DNA from: [Clostridium] hylemonae DSM 15053
GTDB taxonomy: Bacteria; Bacillota; Clostridia; Lachnospirales; Lachnospiraceae
NCBI RefSeq assembly: GCF_008281175.1
Contig: NZ_CP036524.1
Coordinates: 3,658,001 to 3,722,000 of the forward strand
Direction: 5' to 3'
Length of the DNA stretch: 64,000 bases
Both the position numbers and the translations under genes were made by a program. Positions 8,810 to 17,738 of the stretch are shown here, in pieces. Position 1 is the stretch's first letter; each line of letters begins with the position of its first letter. The notes beneath the pieces were generated by a model. It saw only the letters and a list, made by a program, of their open reading frames with translations, searched no databases and had not been told where the DNA came from.

Positions 8810-10894
8810 ATGGACAATATGACTGACAGCCTGCTTGAGACTTATCTGTTTGAGACCAATTCTCTTTTGGAGCAGCTGGATGAACTGCTCATCAATGCCG
8901 AGAAGGCAGGCGAATTCACATCCGACGATGTTAACGAGATTTTCCGCAGCATGCACACTATCAAAGGCTCCTCCGCAATGCTGGAATTCCAGCCTTTGAT
9001 GGAGGTAGCACACCACATCGAAGACTTGTTCTTCTTTATCAGAGAAAATGGAACAGGTTCCCTGACAGATGATCAGAAAAGTGAACTGTTCAATCTGATG
9101 TTCAAGTCAACCGACAGGCTGAGGGCAGATGTGGAAAAGGTGGAAAACAACGAGCCTCTCAGTATGAATATCGACAGCTTTGTAAATGAAATTAACAGTT
9201 TTTTGAACGAACTGCGCTCAAAAGATGAAAAAGACGCGCCAAACGCACAGTCTGATACCGGACAGGCAGGGGATCCAGGCAGTGAGACCAGTTCCGGCAA
9301 AGCGCCAAAAGACATTCCGGATATGAATGCCCCGTACATTGTGCACGTCTTTTTTGAAGAAGACTGCGGCATGGAAAATCTGCGCTCCTTTATGCTGATC
9401 ACCGCCCTGAAGGATACCGATCTGGAATTTTCCTTTACCCCGGAAGATGTGGAGACCAATTCCGATACGAGTGACGTCATTGCAGAGCAGGGATTTTACC
9501 TCGCCTTTCTTTCACAGGAGGAAGCGGAATCTGCCATAAAGATCATAAGCACAACGAGCAATATCCGTTCCTACGAACTGATCGAACGGCCTCAGGACGT
9601 TCAGAAAGAAGAAGCTCCTGCCGCCAAACAAAGCAGCCCTTCGGAAGAAAATAAAGCAGCGGCCGCTCCTGCTGCTTCCAAACAGCCTTCTCCCGCCGGC
9701 CACGCGAAACAGAGCCTGATCAGCGTAAACTTAAGTAAGCTTGACCAGCTCATGGCGATCGTCGGAGAGATCGTGATCACGGAATCTATGGTGACCGCTT
9801 CGCCGGAACTGCAGAATGTGAAGCTGGACAGCTTCCTCAAATCAGCCCGCCAGCTGCGCAAGCTGACCGATGACCTGCAGGATATCGCCATGTCTCTGCG
9901 GATGGTCTCCGTCTCCGGTGTATTCCAGAAGATGAACCGGATCGTGCGGGATATGAAGAAAACGCTGAACAAAGATGTACGCCTCACTATCGTCGGAGAA
10001 GACACAGAAGTGGACAAAACTATCGTGGACAGTATCGGCGACCCAATCATGCACATCGTGCGCAACGCCATGGACCACGGCATTGAAGAGGACGTGCAGA
10101 CCCGTATCAGCGCCGGCAAGCCTCCCCAGGGGGAGATCAAGCTCTCTGCACGGCATACGGGAAGCGAAGTCATCATCACTGTGGAAGATGACGGCCAGGG
10201 TATGGATACAGATGCCATCCTCGCCAAGGCAGCGAGAAACGGCATCCTCACGAAACCGGAAGAAGAATATTCCAAAAAAGAGATACTGTCACTGCTTATG
10301 CTGCCCGGTTTTTCTACAAACCAGGAAGTGACCGAGTATTCAGGCCGGGGAGTAGGGCTTGACGTCGTCAGGAAAAATGTGGAAGCCATAGGCGGAACCG
10401 TCTCGATCACAAGTGAGAAAGGACAGGGAAGCTGTACGACTCTGAAGATTCCGCTCACGCTCGCCATTGTAAACGGGATGGAGATATCCATCGGCAAAAA
10501 TGTATTTACGATACCGATCGCCCATATCCGGCAGTCGTTCAAGGCTGAGCAGAAAGATATCATTCTGGATGCTTCCGGACATGAGATGATCAAGTGCATG
10601 GACGAATTCTTCCCTATCGTACGTATCCACGATATGTTCAATATGGAAGAAGGATACACAAATATCGAAGACGGCATTTTGATCTGGGTGGAAGCAAGCG
10701 ACAAATCTTACTGTATGTTTGTAGACCAGCTGCTCGGCGAACAGCAGGTTGTAGTGAAGCCGCTTCCGTCTTACCTGAACAACTTTAATATCAAGCATTC
10801 CGGAATCAGCGGATGTACTATACTTGGAGACGGGAATATCAGCATCATTCTCGACGTCGCCAGCGTGTACACAGCTGCCCAGGAAATGTTTTAA
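8810..10894 (+). CDS. cheA: Chemotaxis histidine kinase CheA
   Basis: Central kinase of chemotaxis. It autophosphorylates from receptor input and passes phosphate to CheY/CheB. The P1 Hpt domain has the phospho-His in SMHTIKGSS (His49). A P2-like region (about 175-270) follows an Asp/Ser/Gly linker, and a second Ala/Pro/Lys linker runs at 265-300. P3 dimerisation starts at LISVNLSKLDQLM. The P4 ATPase has the N box HIVRNAMDHGIE (about 414), DDGQGMD and GRGVGLDVV. A CheW-like P5 domain ends the protein. AAGGTGGTG precedes the ATG. It is the first gene of cheA-cheW-cheR-cheB; no cheY is seen in the window. Confidence 0.97.
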   Translation: MDNMTDSLLETYLFETNSLLEQLDELLINAEKAGEFTSDDVNEIFRSMHTIKGSSAMLEFQPLMEVAHHIEDLFFFIRENGTGSLTDDQKSELFNLMFKSTDRLRADVEKVENNEPLSMNIDSFVNEINSFLNELRSKDEKDAPNAQSDTGQAGDPGSETSSGKAPKDIPDMNAPYIVHVFFEEDCGMENLRSFMLITALKDTDLEFSFTPEDVETNSDTSDVIAEQGFYLAFLSQEEAESAIKIISTTSNIRSYELIERPQDVQKEEAPAAKQSSPSEENKAAAAPAASKQPSPAGHAKQSLISVNLSKLDQLMAIVGEIVITESMVTASPELQNVKLDSFLKSARQLRKLTDDLQDIAMSLRMVSVSGVFQKMNRIVRDMKKTLNKDVRLTIVGEDTEVDKTIVDSIGDPIMHIVRNAMDHGIEEDVQTRISAGKPPQGEIKLSARHTGSEVIITVEDDGQGMDTDAILAKAARNGILTKPEEEYSKKEILSLLMLPGFSTNQEVTEYSGRGVGLDVVRKNVEAIGGTVSITSEKGQGSCTTLKIPLTLAIVNGMEISIGKNVFTIPIAHIRQSFKAEQKDIILDASGHEMIKCMDEFFPIVRIHDMFNMEEGYTNIEDGILIWVEASDKSYCMFVDQLLGEQQVVVKPLPSYLNNFNIKHSGISGCTILGDGNISIILDVASVYTAAQEMF

Positions 10895-10918
10895 CTGGAA
10901 TAAGGAGGTTAGAGATAT

Positions 10919-11386
10919 ATGCCAGATTCTATGATGCTAGACGAGACAGCAGAGGATATAGTCGTATCCGAAACTACAGAACGTTTTCTCACTTTCATGT
11001 CTGACGGCCTTGTTTTTGGCGTCAGCACGGAAAATGTGATCGAGATCATCACCAATTATATGATACGTCCCCTTCCTATGGTTCCTGATTATATCAGGGG
11101 GATCATCAATCTGCGGGGGCAGGTTCTCCCTGTAATGGACATCCGCCTGCGGATGAACAAACCATTCCGGGAATATACCTCCACTACATGTATCATCATA
11201 TTGGAGATCAATTCTACACTGATAGGTATTGCCGTAGATACCGTGCTGCAGGTGCAGGATATTGATACTGCCGAAGCCTCTCCTATTCCGGTCGAGAACC
11301 GCCAGGAGCTCACCAATGCCATGATATCACTGGATGACGGGACCGTTGTGCTTCTGCTCGACTGCGATGCGATACTGCGTATCTGA
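10919..11386 (+). CDS. cheW: Chemotaxis adaptor CheW
   Basis: Coupling protein that links chemoreceptors to CheA. The whole 155-residue product is one CheW domain after about 20 residues: FLTFMSDGLVFGVSTENVIEI, IRGIINLRGQVLPVMDIR, ending DGTVVLLLDCDAIL. The ribosome site AATAAGGAGG is strong and the gene starts 24 bases after cheA. Confidence 0.96.
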   Translation: MPDSMMLDETAEDIVVSETTERFLTFMSDGLVFGVSTENVIEIITNYMIRPLPMVPDYIRGIINLRGQVLPVMDIRLRMNKPFREYTSTTCIIILEINSTLIGIAVDTVLQVQDIDTAEASPIPVENRQELTNAMISLDDGTVVLLLDCDAILRI

Positions 11387-11410
11387 TAAACAAGAAGGGA
11401 TGTATTGCAT

Positions 11411-12220
11411 ATGTTAAGCTTATCTGAACGAGATTTTCAGCGGCTCGTAAATTTCGTCAAGACAAATTACGGCATCAACCTGGAGCACAAGCAGCAGCTC
11501 ATTGCCGGCAGACTTTCCAATGTAATCACATCCATGGGGTACAATACTTTCAGTGAATATATCGATCACATCCTCTCCAGAAAAAGTCCGGAGGATATCG
11601 AAATTATGCTCAACAAGCTGACGACGAACTATACGTACTTCATGCGCGAGGAGGCACATTTTGATTACTTCCGCACCACAGTCCTCCCCTGGCTTGAGCA
11701 GACTAAGAAAAACCGTGTCTTAAGCATCTGGAGCGCCGGCTGTTCCTCGGGACAGGAACCTTACACCTTATCCATGATACTAAAAGATTATTTTGGTTCC
11801 AAAACCGGAATGTGGGACACGCGCGTACTCGCCACCGACATTTCACAGAATGTGCTTGACACAGCCGCAGCCGCCGAATATGAGGAAGAATCACTTCGCA
11901 ATCTTCCGGCGGGATGGAAGGGAAAATATTTCAGGAAGTCGTCTAAACCAGGTTTCTATACGGTGGCGGACTGCATCAAATCAAATGTGATCTTCCGGCG
12001 GTTTAATCTCATGGAACCGATACGGTTTAAACTGCAATTCGATGTTATCTTCTGCCGGAATGTAATGATCTATTTCGACCAGCCAACCAAGGAGGCTCTC
12101 GTAAAACGGTTTTATGACTCCACCGTCCCGGGGGGATATCTGTTCATCGGCCATTCCGAAAGCCTTCCAAAATCTAATATTGATTATAAATATGTAATAC
12201 CTGCCGCATATCGCAAATAA
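11411..12220 (+). CDS. cheR: Chemoreceptor glutamate methyltransferase CheR
   Basis: S-adenosylmethionine-dependent methylation of receptor glutamates for adaptation. An N-terminal all-helical domain (about 1-75) is followed by the methyltransferase domain with SIWSAGCSSGQEPYTLSM (SAM motif), TDISQNVLDTA and FDVIFCRNVMIYFD. I use the ATG at 11411, 10 bases after AGAAGGGA; a TTG two codons earlier is possible. The gene lies 24 bases after cheW. Confidence 0.96.
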   Translation: MLSLSERDFQRLVNFVKTNYGINLEHKQQLIAGRLSNVITSMGYNTFSEYIDHILSRKSPEDIEIMLNKLTTNYTYFMREEAHFDYFRTTVLPWLEQTKKNRVLSIWSAGCSSGQEPYTLSMILKDYFGSKTGMWDTRVLATDISQNVLDTAAAAEYEEESLRNLPAGWKGKYFRKSSKPGFYTVADCIKSNVIFRRFNLMEPIRFKLQFDVIFCRNVMIYFDQPTKEALVKRFYDSTVPGGYLFIGHSESLPKSNIDYKYVIPAAYRK

Positions 12221-12232
12221 GCATGCGGCAGG
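12200..12232 (+). promoter_or_regulatory. Hairpin spanning the cheR stop codon
   Basis: CCTGCCGCAT at 12200-12209 pairs with 12223-12232, extended by GTAATA/TATTAC outside, and encloses the cheR stop. There is no U-run, so it is more likely an RNA processing, stability or translation-control hairpin between cheR and cheB than a terminator. Confidence 0.5.
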
Positions 12233-12260
12233 TTATTACGATTTAAAAAGGGGATATGAA

Positions 12261-13349
12261 ATGACAGAAAATAATAAAATACGCGTCCTCATAATAGATG
12301 ACTCTCTCGTGTTCGACAGGTTTCTATCTGAAGCACTTCCAAAAGCCAGCAGCAATATAGACGTAGCCGGTTATTTTATGAGTCCATACGACGCTCTGAC
12401 AAAAATACCTGTACTCAAACCGGATGTCATAACGCTGGATGTGGAGATGCCGGGTATAAATGGGATTGATTTCTTAAAGAAACTGCTTCCGCGCTATCCG
12501 CTCCCGGTCATCCTCGTATCTTCTCTCAATGTCAATGTGTTTGACGCACTCTCAAACGGAGCGGTAGATTTTGTCAAAAAACCTGATATGAGCCGCAACT
12601 ATACTGCACAGCTGTTCGTACAAAACCTGTGCGCGAAGATTCTCATAGCTTCCAGAGCCAAAGTTAGGCTGCCGGAACCGCCGCGCCCGAGCCTGGAACC
12701 GGCTTCACCGCCGCCCGCGGACAGCTCTGCAGCTTCAAAAGAAAGCGTCCAGGCACACTTTTCACTAAAAGCCAACAACACTCTGATCGCCATAGGCGCC
12801 TCCACAGGAGGCACCGAAGCAACACTTGAGATACTAAAGAGACTCCCGGCCGATATCCCCGGTATCGTCATCACTCAGCACATGCCGGAAGGCTTCACAA
12901 AGATGTATGCAGACCGCCTGAACCGGCTCTGTAAAATGGAAGTCCGGGAAGCGCAGAACGGAGATATCATAAGACCCGGCCTGGCGCTCATCTCACCGGG
13001 AGGCGACTTACAGACAAAAGTCGTCCGCATAGGAAGCAAATATACCGTCAAATGCTATCCCGCAGAAAAGGTCAACGGACACCGTCCTTCTGTGGATGTT
13101 CTGTTTCATTCAGCGGCAGAAGCCGCGGGCGGTTCCGCCGTCGGCATTATCCTGACCGGCATGGGGCAGGACGGCGCGGAAGGCCTCCTGCACATGCGCC
13201 GGTCAGGCGCCTACACGATCGGCCAGGACAAAGATTCCTGCGTCGTATATGGCATGCCAATGGCCGCGCACCGTATGGGAGGTGTTGTAACACAGGCCCC
13301 CTGCTGCAATATAGCGGATATAGCGGTTAAATATTTAAAAAATCTATAA
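12261..13349 (+). CDS. cheB: Chemotaxis-specific methylesterase/deamidase CheB
   Basis: Response-regulator methylesterase that removes receptor methyl groups for adaptation. The receiver domain covers about residues 7-125 with the phospho-acceptor Asp60 in TLDVEMPG and an acidic pair in IIDDS. A Pro/Ala-rich linker runs at about 140-170. The catalytic domain has the Ser in AIGASTGGTEA (about Ser181), the His in TQHMPEGF and the Asp in TGMGQDGAEG. AAAAGGGGATATG is the ribosome site. It is the last gene of the che operon, followed by a terminator at 13419. Confidence 0.97.
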   Translation: MTENNKIRVLIIDDSLVFDRFLSEALPKASSNIDVAGYFMSPYDALTKIPVLKPDVITLDVEMPGINGIDFLKKLLPRYPLPVILVSSLNVNVFDALSNGAVDFVKKPDMSRNYTAQLFVQNLCAKILIASRAKVRLPEPPRPSLEPASPPPADSSAASKESVQAHFSLKANNTLIAIGASTGGTEATLEILKRLPADIPGIVITQHMPEGFTKMYADRLNRLCKMEVREAQNGDIIRPGLALISPGGDLQTKVVRIGSKYTVKCYPAEKVNGHRPSVDVLFHSAAEAAGGSAVGIILTGMGQDGAEGLLHMRRSGAYTIGQDKDSCVVYGMPMAAHRMGGVVTQAPCCNIADIAVKYLKNL

Positions 13350-13418
13350 TGTCCCTCTGCAATTCCTACATTTTGGGGCAAAATGACCCCTTTTTTCAAT
13401 AATCCACAGAATATCAAC

Positions 13419-13453
13419 AAAGCCGCCCCGGTTTATCACCGCGGCGGCTTTTC
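13419..13453. terminator. Bidirectional terminator after cheB
   Basis: AAAGCCGCC (13419-13427) pairs with GGCGGCTTTT (13443-13452). A-run and T-run flank it on either side, so it can serve both cheB and the convergent surface-protein gene. Confidence 0.8.
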
Positions 13454-13542
13454 TAAAACGTATCCGGTTATGGCAGGAACCTGTCCCCCGCCTTATACAC
13501 ACTTTTGATAAAGCCTGGTACATCCGGGGCAGTTTTCCCCGC

Positions 13543-15573
13543 TCACTCCCGACGCTTTGTGCCGCGGCATTTCCGATAGGCCGCCAGGGAGGTGCAGCCC
13601 AGGAGGACCGCCACTATTATCACCAGCCAGGGCAGTATGTCTGCCGGATCGCCCGTCTGCGGGACAGTGTCCGAATTGATGGTGATATTCCTGGTATGAG
13701 GCGCGCCGTCCGCGGTGCGGGTCTCCGCCGTGCCCTTGCCTGGGATGGTAAACGCCGGTATCGGAATCTTGAAACCGCGGTCGCTCACATTGCCGTCCGC
13801 GTCCTTCACCACGATGTAAATGTCCTGGGCTCCGGCAGAGAGGGTGGTGAGACGGATCGTCTGAAGGCCGGTCCCACAGGCCGTGCCCCTGCCGGTGGTG
13901 TCGATGGCGGGCCGGGCCGCGCCGCTGTCCACCACGGCGTAGTAATACCGACCGGCCCTGCTGCTGGTGAAGGTAACGTTGGCCGCCGTATCGCTCGTAC
14001 GGACAGCCGTGCCAGCTTTAAGGATGGGGGCCGTGGCGTTAAAGGCGGTAAACGTCCATCTGCCGAATTGGGCCATGCCTTTTCCACTGTCAAAAGCATC
14101 CGCGCTGTAGCCCGCGCCGCCGAAGGGGTAGTACACCGTGCCGGTGGTAGCGTTTGCCGCCATTGCGGATAATATATAGCTGCCGATGGCGGGGGCGTCT
14201 GCGCCGTAAAAGCGCAGGCTGGTGAGACTGGAGCATTCTTGAAACGCCCTATCGCCAAGACTTGTAAGGCCGGCGGGGAGACGCACTTCGGTGAGAGCGG
14301 CATTCTCCAAAAACGCACTGCCGCTGATGGTAGTGAGCCGGGCATAACCAGACAGGTCCAGCGTGCCGGTGAAGCCACAGTTTTGGAAGGCGTGATCGCC
14401 AATTTTGGTAAGACCGGACGGCAGCTCCGCCGCGGCCAGATTTCTGCAGCCCGAAAACAAGCCCGTGGGTATGACCGTCATTTGGGCCGGCAGCCTCGCA
14501 CTGGAAAAGCCGCAGTCTCCGAACGCATCCTCTCCAACAGTGGTAAGGTTTGTCAGGCCGGACACGTCCAGACCTCCCGTGAACCCACAGTTAGAGAACG
14601 CATACGCTCCAATAGTGGTAAGGTTTACCAGGCCGGACACGTCCAGCCCTCCCGTGAACCCACAGTTTTTGAACGCATCCTCTCCAATAGTGGTAAGATT
14701 TGTCAGGCCGGACACATCCAGCCCTCCCGTGAACCCACAGTTTTTGAACGCATCCTCTCCAATAGTGGTAAGATTTGTCAGGCCGGACACATCCAGCCCT
14801 CCCGTGAACCCACAGTCATAGAACGCATACGCTCCAATAGTGGTAAGGTTTGTCAGGCCGGACACGTCCAACCCTCCCGTGAACCCACAGTCATAGAACG
14901 CATACGCTCCAATAGTGGTAAGGTTTGTCAGGCCGGACACGTCCAGCCCGTTCGCGGTGAGGTTTTTCCAACTCTTAAACACATTGTTATGAATCTGCAC
15001 AAGATTCACCGCCCCGGTGATGTCCAGAGTGGTGGCCGCTGTTCCTCCTGCAAAGGCCCTTTCCGCAATCTCCGTCACCTTATAGGTGTTCCCGCCGCCA
15101 TCCTGGACCGTAGCAGGGATAACGAGGGTGGCCTGCGCGCCGCCCGCTCCCCAGCCGGTCAGGGATACGGTGCGAAGATCCGCGCCACTTGTCAGCACCT
15201 TGTACTCAAGGCCGCCGGCCTCAAAGGTATCGGCTGACGCATCCCTATCGGTGGCGGCAGGGAGCGTCACGCCGACGGCTGTTTCCGCCTGTACGGCCGG
15301 CGTTCCGGTGTCCGAGTTGGATGCCCCGCCTCCGTCTTCCTCATAATCTGTCGGGACGTTTATTCTTACCGGCAGCCCGTCGCAGCTTTCATCATGCACA
15401 TGGCCGCAGGGCGCCCCCTCCACAGCGGGGACATAGCCGCAGCTCCCGTCGTGAACATGGGTACAGCCGTCGTTTGCGGCAAAGGCCACAGCGGGCACAT
15501 TTCCGCAGAAAAGAAGCGCCGCGCACAGCACAAAGCCCAACCGCTTTTTCGTTCTCATCTCAACTTTCATCAT
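13543..15573 (-). CDS. BspA-like leucine-rich-repeat surface protein with sortase signal
   Basis: A 676-residue secreted protein. A signal peptide (residues 6-33, KKRLGFVLCAALLFC then AFA) is followed by two CxHxHDxxC segments (CTHVHDGSC, CGHVHDESC) that could bind metal. The LRR_5/BspA domain (about 150-450) includes six near-identical 25-residue copies with the core GLDVSGLTNLTTIG. Two beta-rich segments follow. The C-terminus has VPQTGD (about residue 636), a hydrophobic helix and a KCRGTKRRE tail, a typical sortase anchor. The coding sequence is more GC-rich than its neighbours, suggesting transfer. GGAGGATAA precedes the ATG, which overlaps the stop of a small upstream frame. Adhesion is the likely role. 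Confidence 0.88.
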   Translation of the reverse strand: MMKVEMRTKKRLGFVLCAALLFCGNVPAVAFAANDGCTHVHDGSCGYVPAVEGAPCGHVHDESCDGLPVRINVPTDYEEDGGGASNSDTGTPAVQAETAVGVTLPAATDRDASADTFEAGGLEYKVLTSGADLRTVSLTGWGAGGAQATLVIPATVQDGGGNTYKVTEIAERAFAGGTAATTLDITGAVNLVQIHNNVFKSWKNLTANGLDVSGLTNLTTIGAYAFYDCGFTGGLDVSGLTNLTTIGAYAFYDCGFTGGLDVSGLTNLTTIGEDAFKNCGFTGGLDVSGLTNLTTIGEDAFKNCGFTGGLDVSGLVNLTTIGAYAFSNCGFTGGLDVSGLTNLTTVGEDAFGDCGFSSARLPAQMTVIPTGLFSGCRNLAAAELPSGLTKIGDHAFQNCGFTGTLDLSGYARLTTISGSAFLENAALTEVRLPAGLTSLGDRAFQECSSLTSLRFYGADAPAIGSYILSAMAANATTGTVYYPFGGAGYSADAFDSGKGMAQFGRWTFTAFNATAPILKAGTAVRTSDTAANVTFTSSRAGRYYYAVVDSGAARPAIDTTGRGTACGTGLQTIRLTTLSAGAQDIYIVVKDADGNVSDRGFKIPIPAFTIPGKGTAETRTADGAPHTRNITINSDTVPQTGDPADILPWLVIIVAVLLGCTSLAAYRKCRGTKRRE
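14508..14955 (-). repeat. 75-bp tandem repeats inside the LRR gene
   Basis: Six copies with a period of exactly 75 bp (for example the string GAACCCACAG at 14581, 14656, 14731, 14806 and 14881). They encode the 25-residue leucine-rich units. Several units are almost identical at DNA level, so copy number could change by recombination or slippage. Confidence 0.9.
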
Positions 15574-15782
15574 TTATCCTCCTTCAGGTCACCTTTTTTA
15601 GTTGCCGCGTAACTGCGCGGTGCCGTTGCGCGTATACAGACGGTCCAGGTCCGGGCGCCGGCCGCTTCGCAGGGAATCGAAAGACTGCCGGGGGCTATTG
15701 TCCCGCTCTTTTCCGCGGCTTCTCCGGAGGCTTTGTACAAGAGGGCGGACAGAGGGAATTGTTGTGCCTGTGTAACAGGCAC
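15570..15782 (-). CDS. Small frame coupled to the LRR gene, unknown
   Basis: A 70-residue frame starting with GTG whose TGA stop overlaps the LRR start (ATGATG), the arrangement of translationally coupled genes. I recognise no domain. The first codons lie in a 13-bp perfect hairpin and there is no clear ribosome site, so it may be a non-coding leader instead. Confidence 0.25.
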   Translation of the reverse strand: MPVTQAQQFPLSALLYKASGEAAEKSGTIAPGSLSIPCEAAGARTWTVCIRATAPRSYAATKKGDLKEDK

Positions 15783-15803
15783 AACAAGGGGGTACCCCCT
15801 TGT
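15759..15803. repeat. Two adjacent perfect hairpins/palindromes
   Basis: A 13-bp stem with a 3-base loop (15759-15771/15775-15787) runs directly into a 20-bp perfect palindrome (15784-15803, core AAGGGGGTACCCCCTT). The two share a few bases and so cannot fold fully at once. They lie about 200 bases upstream of the LRR gene. A switch in its leader or a leftover of a mobile element are both possible. Confidence 0.6.
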
Positions 15804-15988
15804 GATCAGATATTCGCCGCCCGGCTCGTTGCCCTCACGAAGAAAGCAAAACAGAAAGCCTGTAAAGACTTTCTGCGTGTATGGTTTATTCCGCTTTCAT
15901 TTTACCATAAGAGGCGCAAAAAAGGGCGAAGGTTGAAAAATTTATACCTTCGTCCCTGCATGATTCCGTTTTTAACCGGCAGGCACGC
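15804..15988. other. Intergenic region before LRR gene with further stems
   Basis: No convincing gene. It contains CAGAAAG/CTTTCTG (about 15851-15874) and GGGCGAAGGT with ACCTTCGTCCC (about 15926-15957). These may be additional terminators or structured leader parts. Confidence 0.4.
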
Positions 15989-16034
15989 AAAAAGCTCCCT
16001 GTAATGATGCTTCATCACTTGGAGCTTTTTGTTT
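15989..16034. terminator. Terminator downstream of fliC1
   Basis: AAAAAGCTCC (15989-15998) pairs with GGAGCTTTTT (16021-16030), with an inner TGATG/CATCA stem. It lies about 105 bases past the fliC1 stop on the minus strand and is symmetric. Confidence 0.75.
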
Positions 16035-16136
16035 TCCCGTTCACTTGGCATAAGCCGTTTTTTTCTTTATACTTCTTTATGGCTCACTGCCAAAAACGCT
16101 CATTTTTTTATTGATTATTCATTTTTATGATCTGGT

Positions 16137-17645
16137 TTACTGTAATAACTGAAGAACTCCCTGAGGAATCTGGTTTGCCTGTGCAAGCATAGCCTGAGAA
16201 GCCTGTACAAGAATGTTGTTCTTCGTGTAAGCCATCATCTCGTTAGCCATGTCAACGTCACGGATACGGCTTTCTGCTGCTGTCATGTTCTCTGTCGTTA
16301 CACTTAAGTTGTTGATGGTGTGTTCCAGACGATTCTGGATCGCACCGAGGTCACCTCGTGTAGAGGATACCTGATTGATGGCACTCTTAATAAGGTCAAC
16401 TGCAGCTTTTCCACCTTCTTGTGTGGAGATGTCAATTGCGCCTATTCCAAGAGAAGTCGAAGACATATTGCCTACTTTAACGGTCAATTGATTAAAAGAA
16501 TCTGCCGTATCACCAATCTGAAGGGTAAGACCACCACCTGATGCAAGTCCTGCACCACCAGCCAGTGTAAATACACCTGCTGCTCCTGCTCCTTTAAGAT
16601 CCGCATCTGACTTAGTTCCGTCGAATGATACTGTCATATCAGCGCCAGCTTTAGCCAGCATAGAGTTAATCTCAGAAGCGGTATAATTTCCGCCAGCCAA
16701 GTTGATTGTTACGTTGCCGTTGGCCAGAACAGTAACACCTTTTGCATTGCCAGTGGTATTGTCAAAAGTAAGGGTGTGGCCATCATTTCCACTTCCTGCT
16801 GTGTTGGCTGTAACGGTAATACCGTTTGCGGCATCAGTTGCACTGGAATTCTTAGCAGCAGCAACTACTGCAGCGTTAACCTGTACAACATCTGCTGCAC
16901 CGTCAGTAGTACCAATCTTAATATCATTATCAATCGTTATCTTTAAGCCTGAAGCAGACTTCGGGAGAGTGGCATCATTGATAAGTTTATCAATATCAGC
17001 CTGTGTATATGTTTTATTTGCTTCCGCTTCCAGGGCAAGTGTAATATTACCGCTGGCATCTGCGGTGATTCCGGAAGCAGTTCCTTTTGCAACTGTCTTA
17101 ACGGTTACTGTCTTGCCAGCTTCTAATCCCGAGAATGAGAAGTTAACCTGAGCATCAAAGTTACCGGCAGTTGCAGCTGTATTTGCAGCACTCGCAGCAG
17201 TAACTCCAGTTGTTCCACTTCCAAGGGAACCATCTAACAAGTTGATACCATTAAAGTTAGTGCCTTCAGAAATTCTGTCGATCTCATCTTTCAGAGACTG
17301 GATTTCTTTCTGCAGGTTTGCACGGTCTGTCTCATTGTCGTATGTACCATTGGCAGACTGGTCAGCCAGCTCTACCATACGGTTCAGCATAGAGTGAACT
17401 TCTGTAAGAGCACCTTCAGCTGTCTGTACTAAAGAAATACCGTCATTAGCATTCTTCTGAGCAGTCTCAAGACCTGTGATCTGTGCACGCATCTTTTCAG
17501 AAATAGCAAGACCAGCAGCGTCATCGCCTGCGCGGTTGATTCTGTAACCAGAAGATAACTTTTCAAGATTCTTTGATACAGCGCCATTATTGTTTGTTAA
17601 GTTGCGGTATGAATTCAAAGCCGCGATATTATGTTGGATTCTCAT
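16137..17645 (-). CDS. Flagellin (fliC1)
   Basis: A 502-residue flagellar filament subunit. The N-terminal D0/D1 region (about 1-140: [31 protein letters not shown], then a segment ending [12 protein letters not shown]) and the C-terminal D1/D0 region (about 390-502: [21 protein letters not shown], ending QGVLQLLQ) are conserved. The middle third is an Ala/Thr/Gly-rich surface domain unlike those of the other two flagellins here. The leader has AAGGAGGAA and a CAGGGC/GCCCTG hairpin. It differs from fliC2/fliC3 at its N-terminus (NNNGAV, NANDG), but its C-terminal part matches fliC3. I found no sigma-28-like promoter upstream. Confidence 0.97.
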   Translation of the reverse strand: MRIQHNIAALNSYRNLTNNNGAVSKNLEKLSSGYRINRAGDDAAGLAISEKMRAQITGLETAQKNANDGISLVQTAEGALTEVHSMLNRMVELADQSANGTYDNETDRANLQKEIQSLKDEIDRISEGTNFNGINLLDGSLGSGTTGVTAASAANTAATAGNFDAQVNFSFSGLEAGKTVTVKTVAKGTASGITADASGNITLALEAEANKTYTQADIDKLINDATLPKSASGLKITIDNDIKIGTTDGAADVVQVNAAVVAAAKNSSATDAANGITVTANTAGSGNDGHTLTFDNTTGNAKGVTVLANGNVTINLAGGNYTASEINSMLAKAGADMTVSFDGTKSDADLKGAGAAGVFTLAGGAGLASGGGLTLQIGDTADSFNQLTVKVGNMSSTSLGIGAIDISTQEGGKAAVDLIKSAINQVSSTRGDLGAIQNRLEHTINNLSVTTENMTAAESRIRDVDMANEMMAYTKNNILVQASQAMLAQANQIPQGVLQLLQ

Positions 17646-17674
17646 ATATAATTCCTCCTTGAATTAGTTTTTCC

Positions 17675-17692
17675 CAGGGCTTCCCTGCCCTG
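17675..17692 (-). promoter_or_regulatory. Flagellin leader hairpin with GGA loop (fliC1)
   Basis: CAGGGC-AGGGAA-GCCCTG stem-loop, 30 bases before the start, conserved before all three flagellins. A GGA in a hairpin loop plus a second GGA in the ribosome site matches the architecture of CsrA targets such as Bacillus hag. CsrA is not in the window, so this is an inference. Confidence 0.5.
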
Positions 17693-17719
17693 TGCTGTTT
17701 CCCTTTGGTATAATATTTA

Positions 17720-17738
17720 ATCATTGGGAAGGAATTAT
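17720..17738 (-). repeat. Putative recombination site upstream of fliC1
   Basis: On the coding strand: ATAATT-CCTTCCC-AATGAT. The 7-nt core is identical to those before fliC2 and fliC3; one arm has one mismatch. It is in direct orientation with the fliC2 site, 2.0 kb away. Confidence 0.5.

Noticed and set aside
14508-14955. Regular direct repeats that might suggest CRISPR
   Set aside because: Units are contiguous, in frame, 75 bp long and encode leucine-rich repeats; there are no spacers.
16702-17151. Long open frames antisense to the flagellins and other genes
   Set aside because: They are shadows of real genes, without ribosome sites or recognisable protein features.
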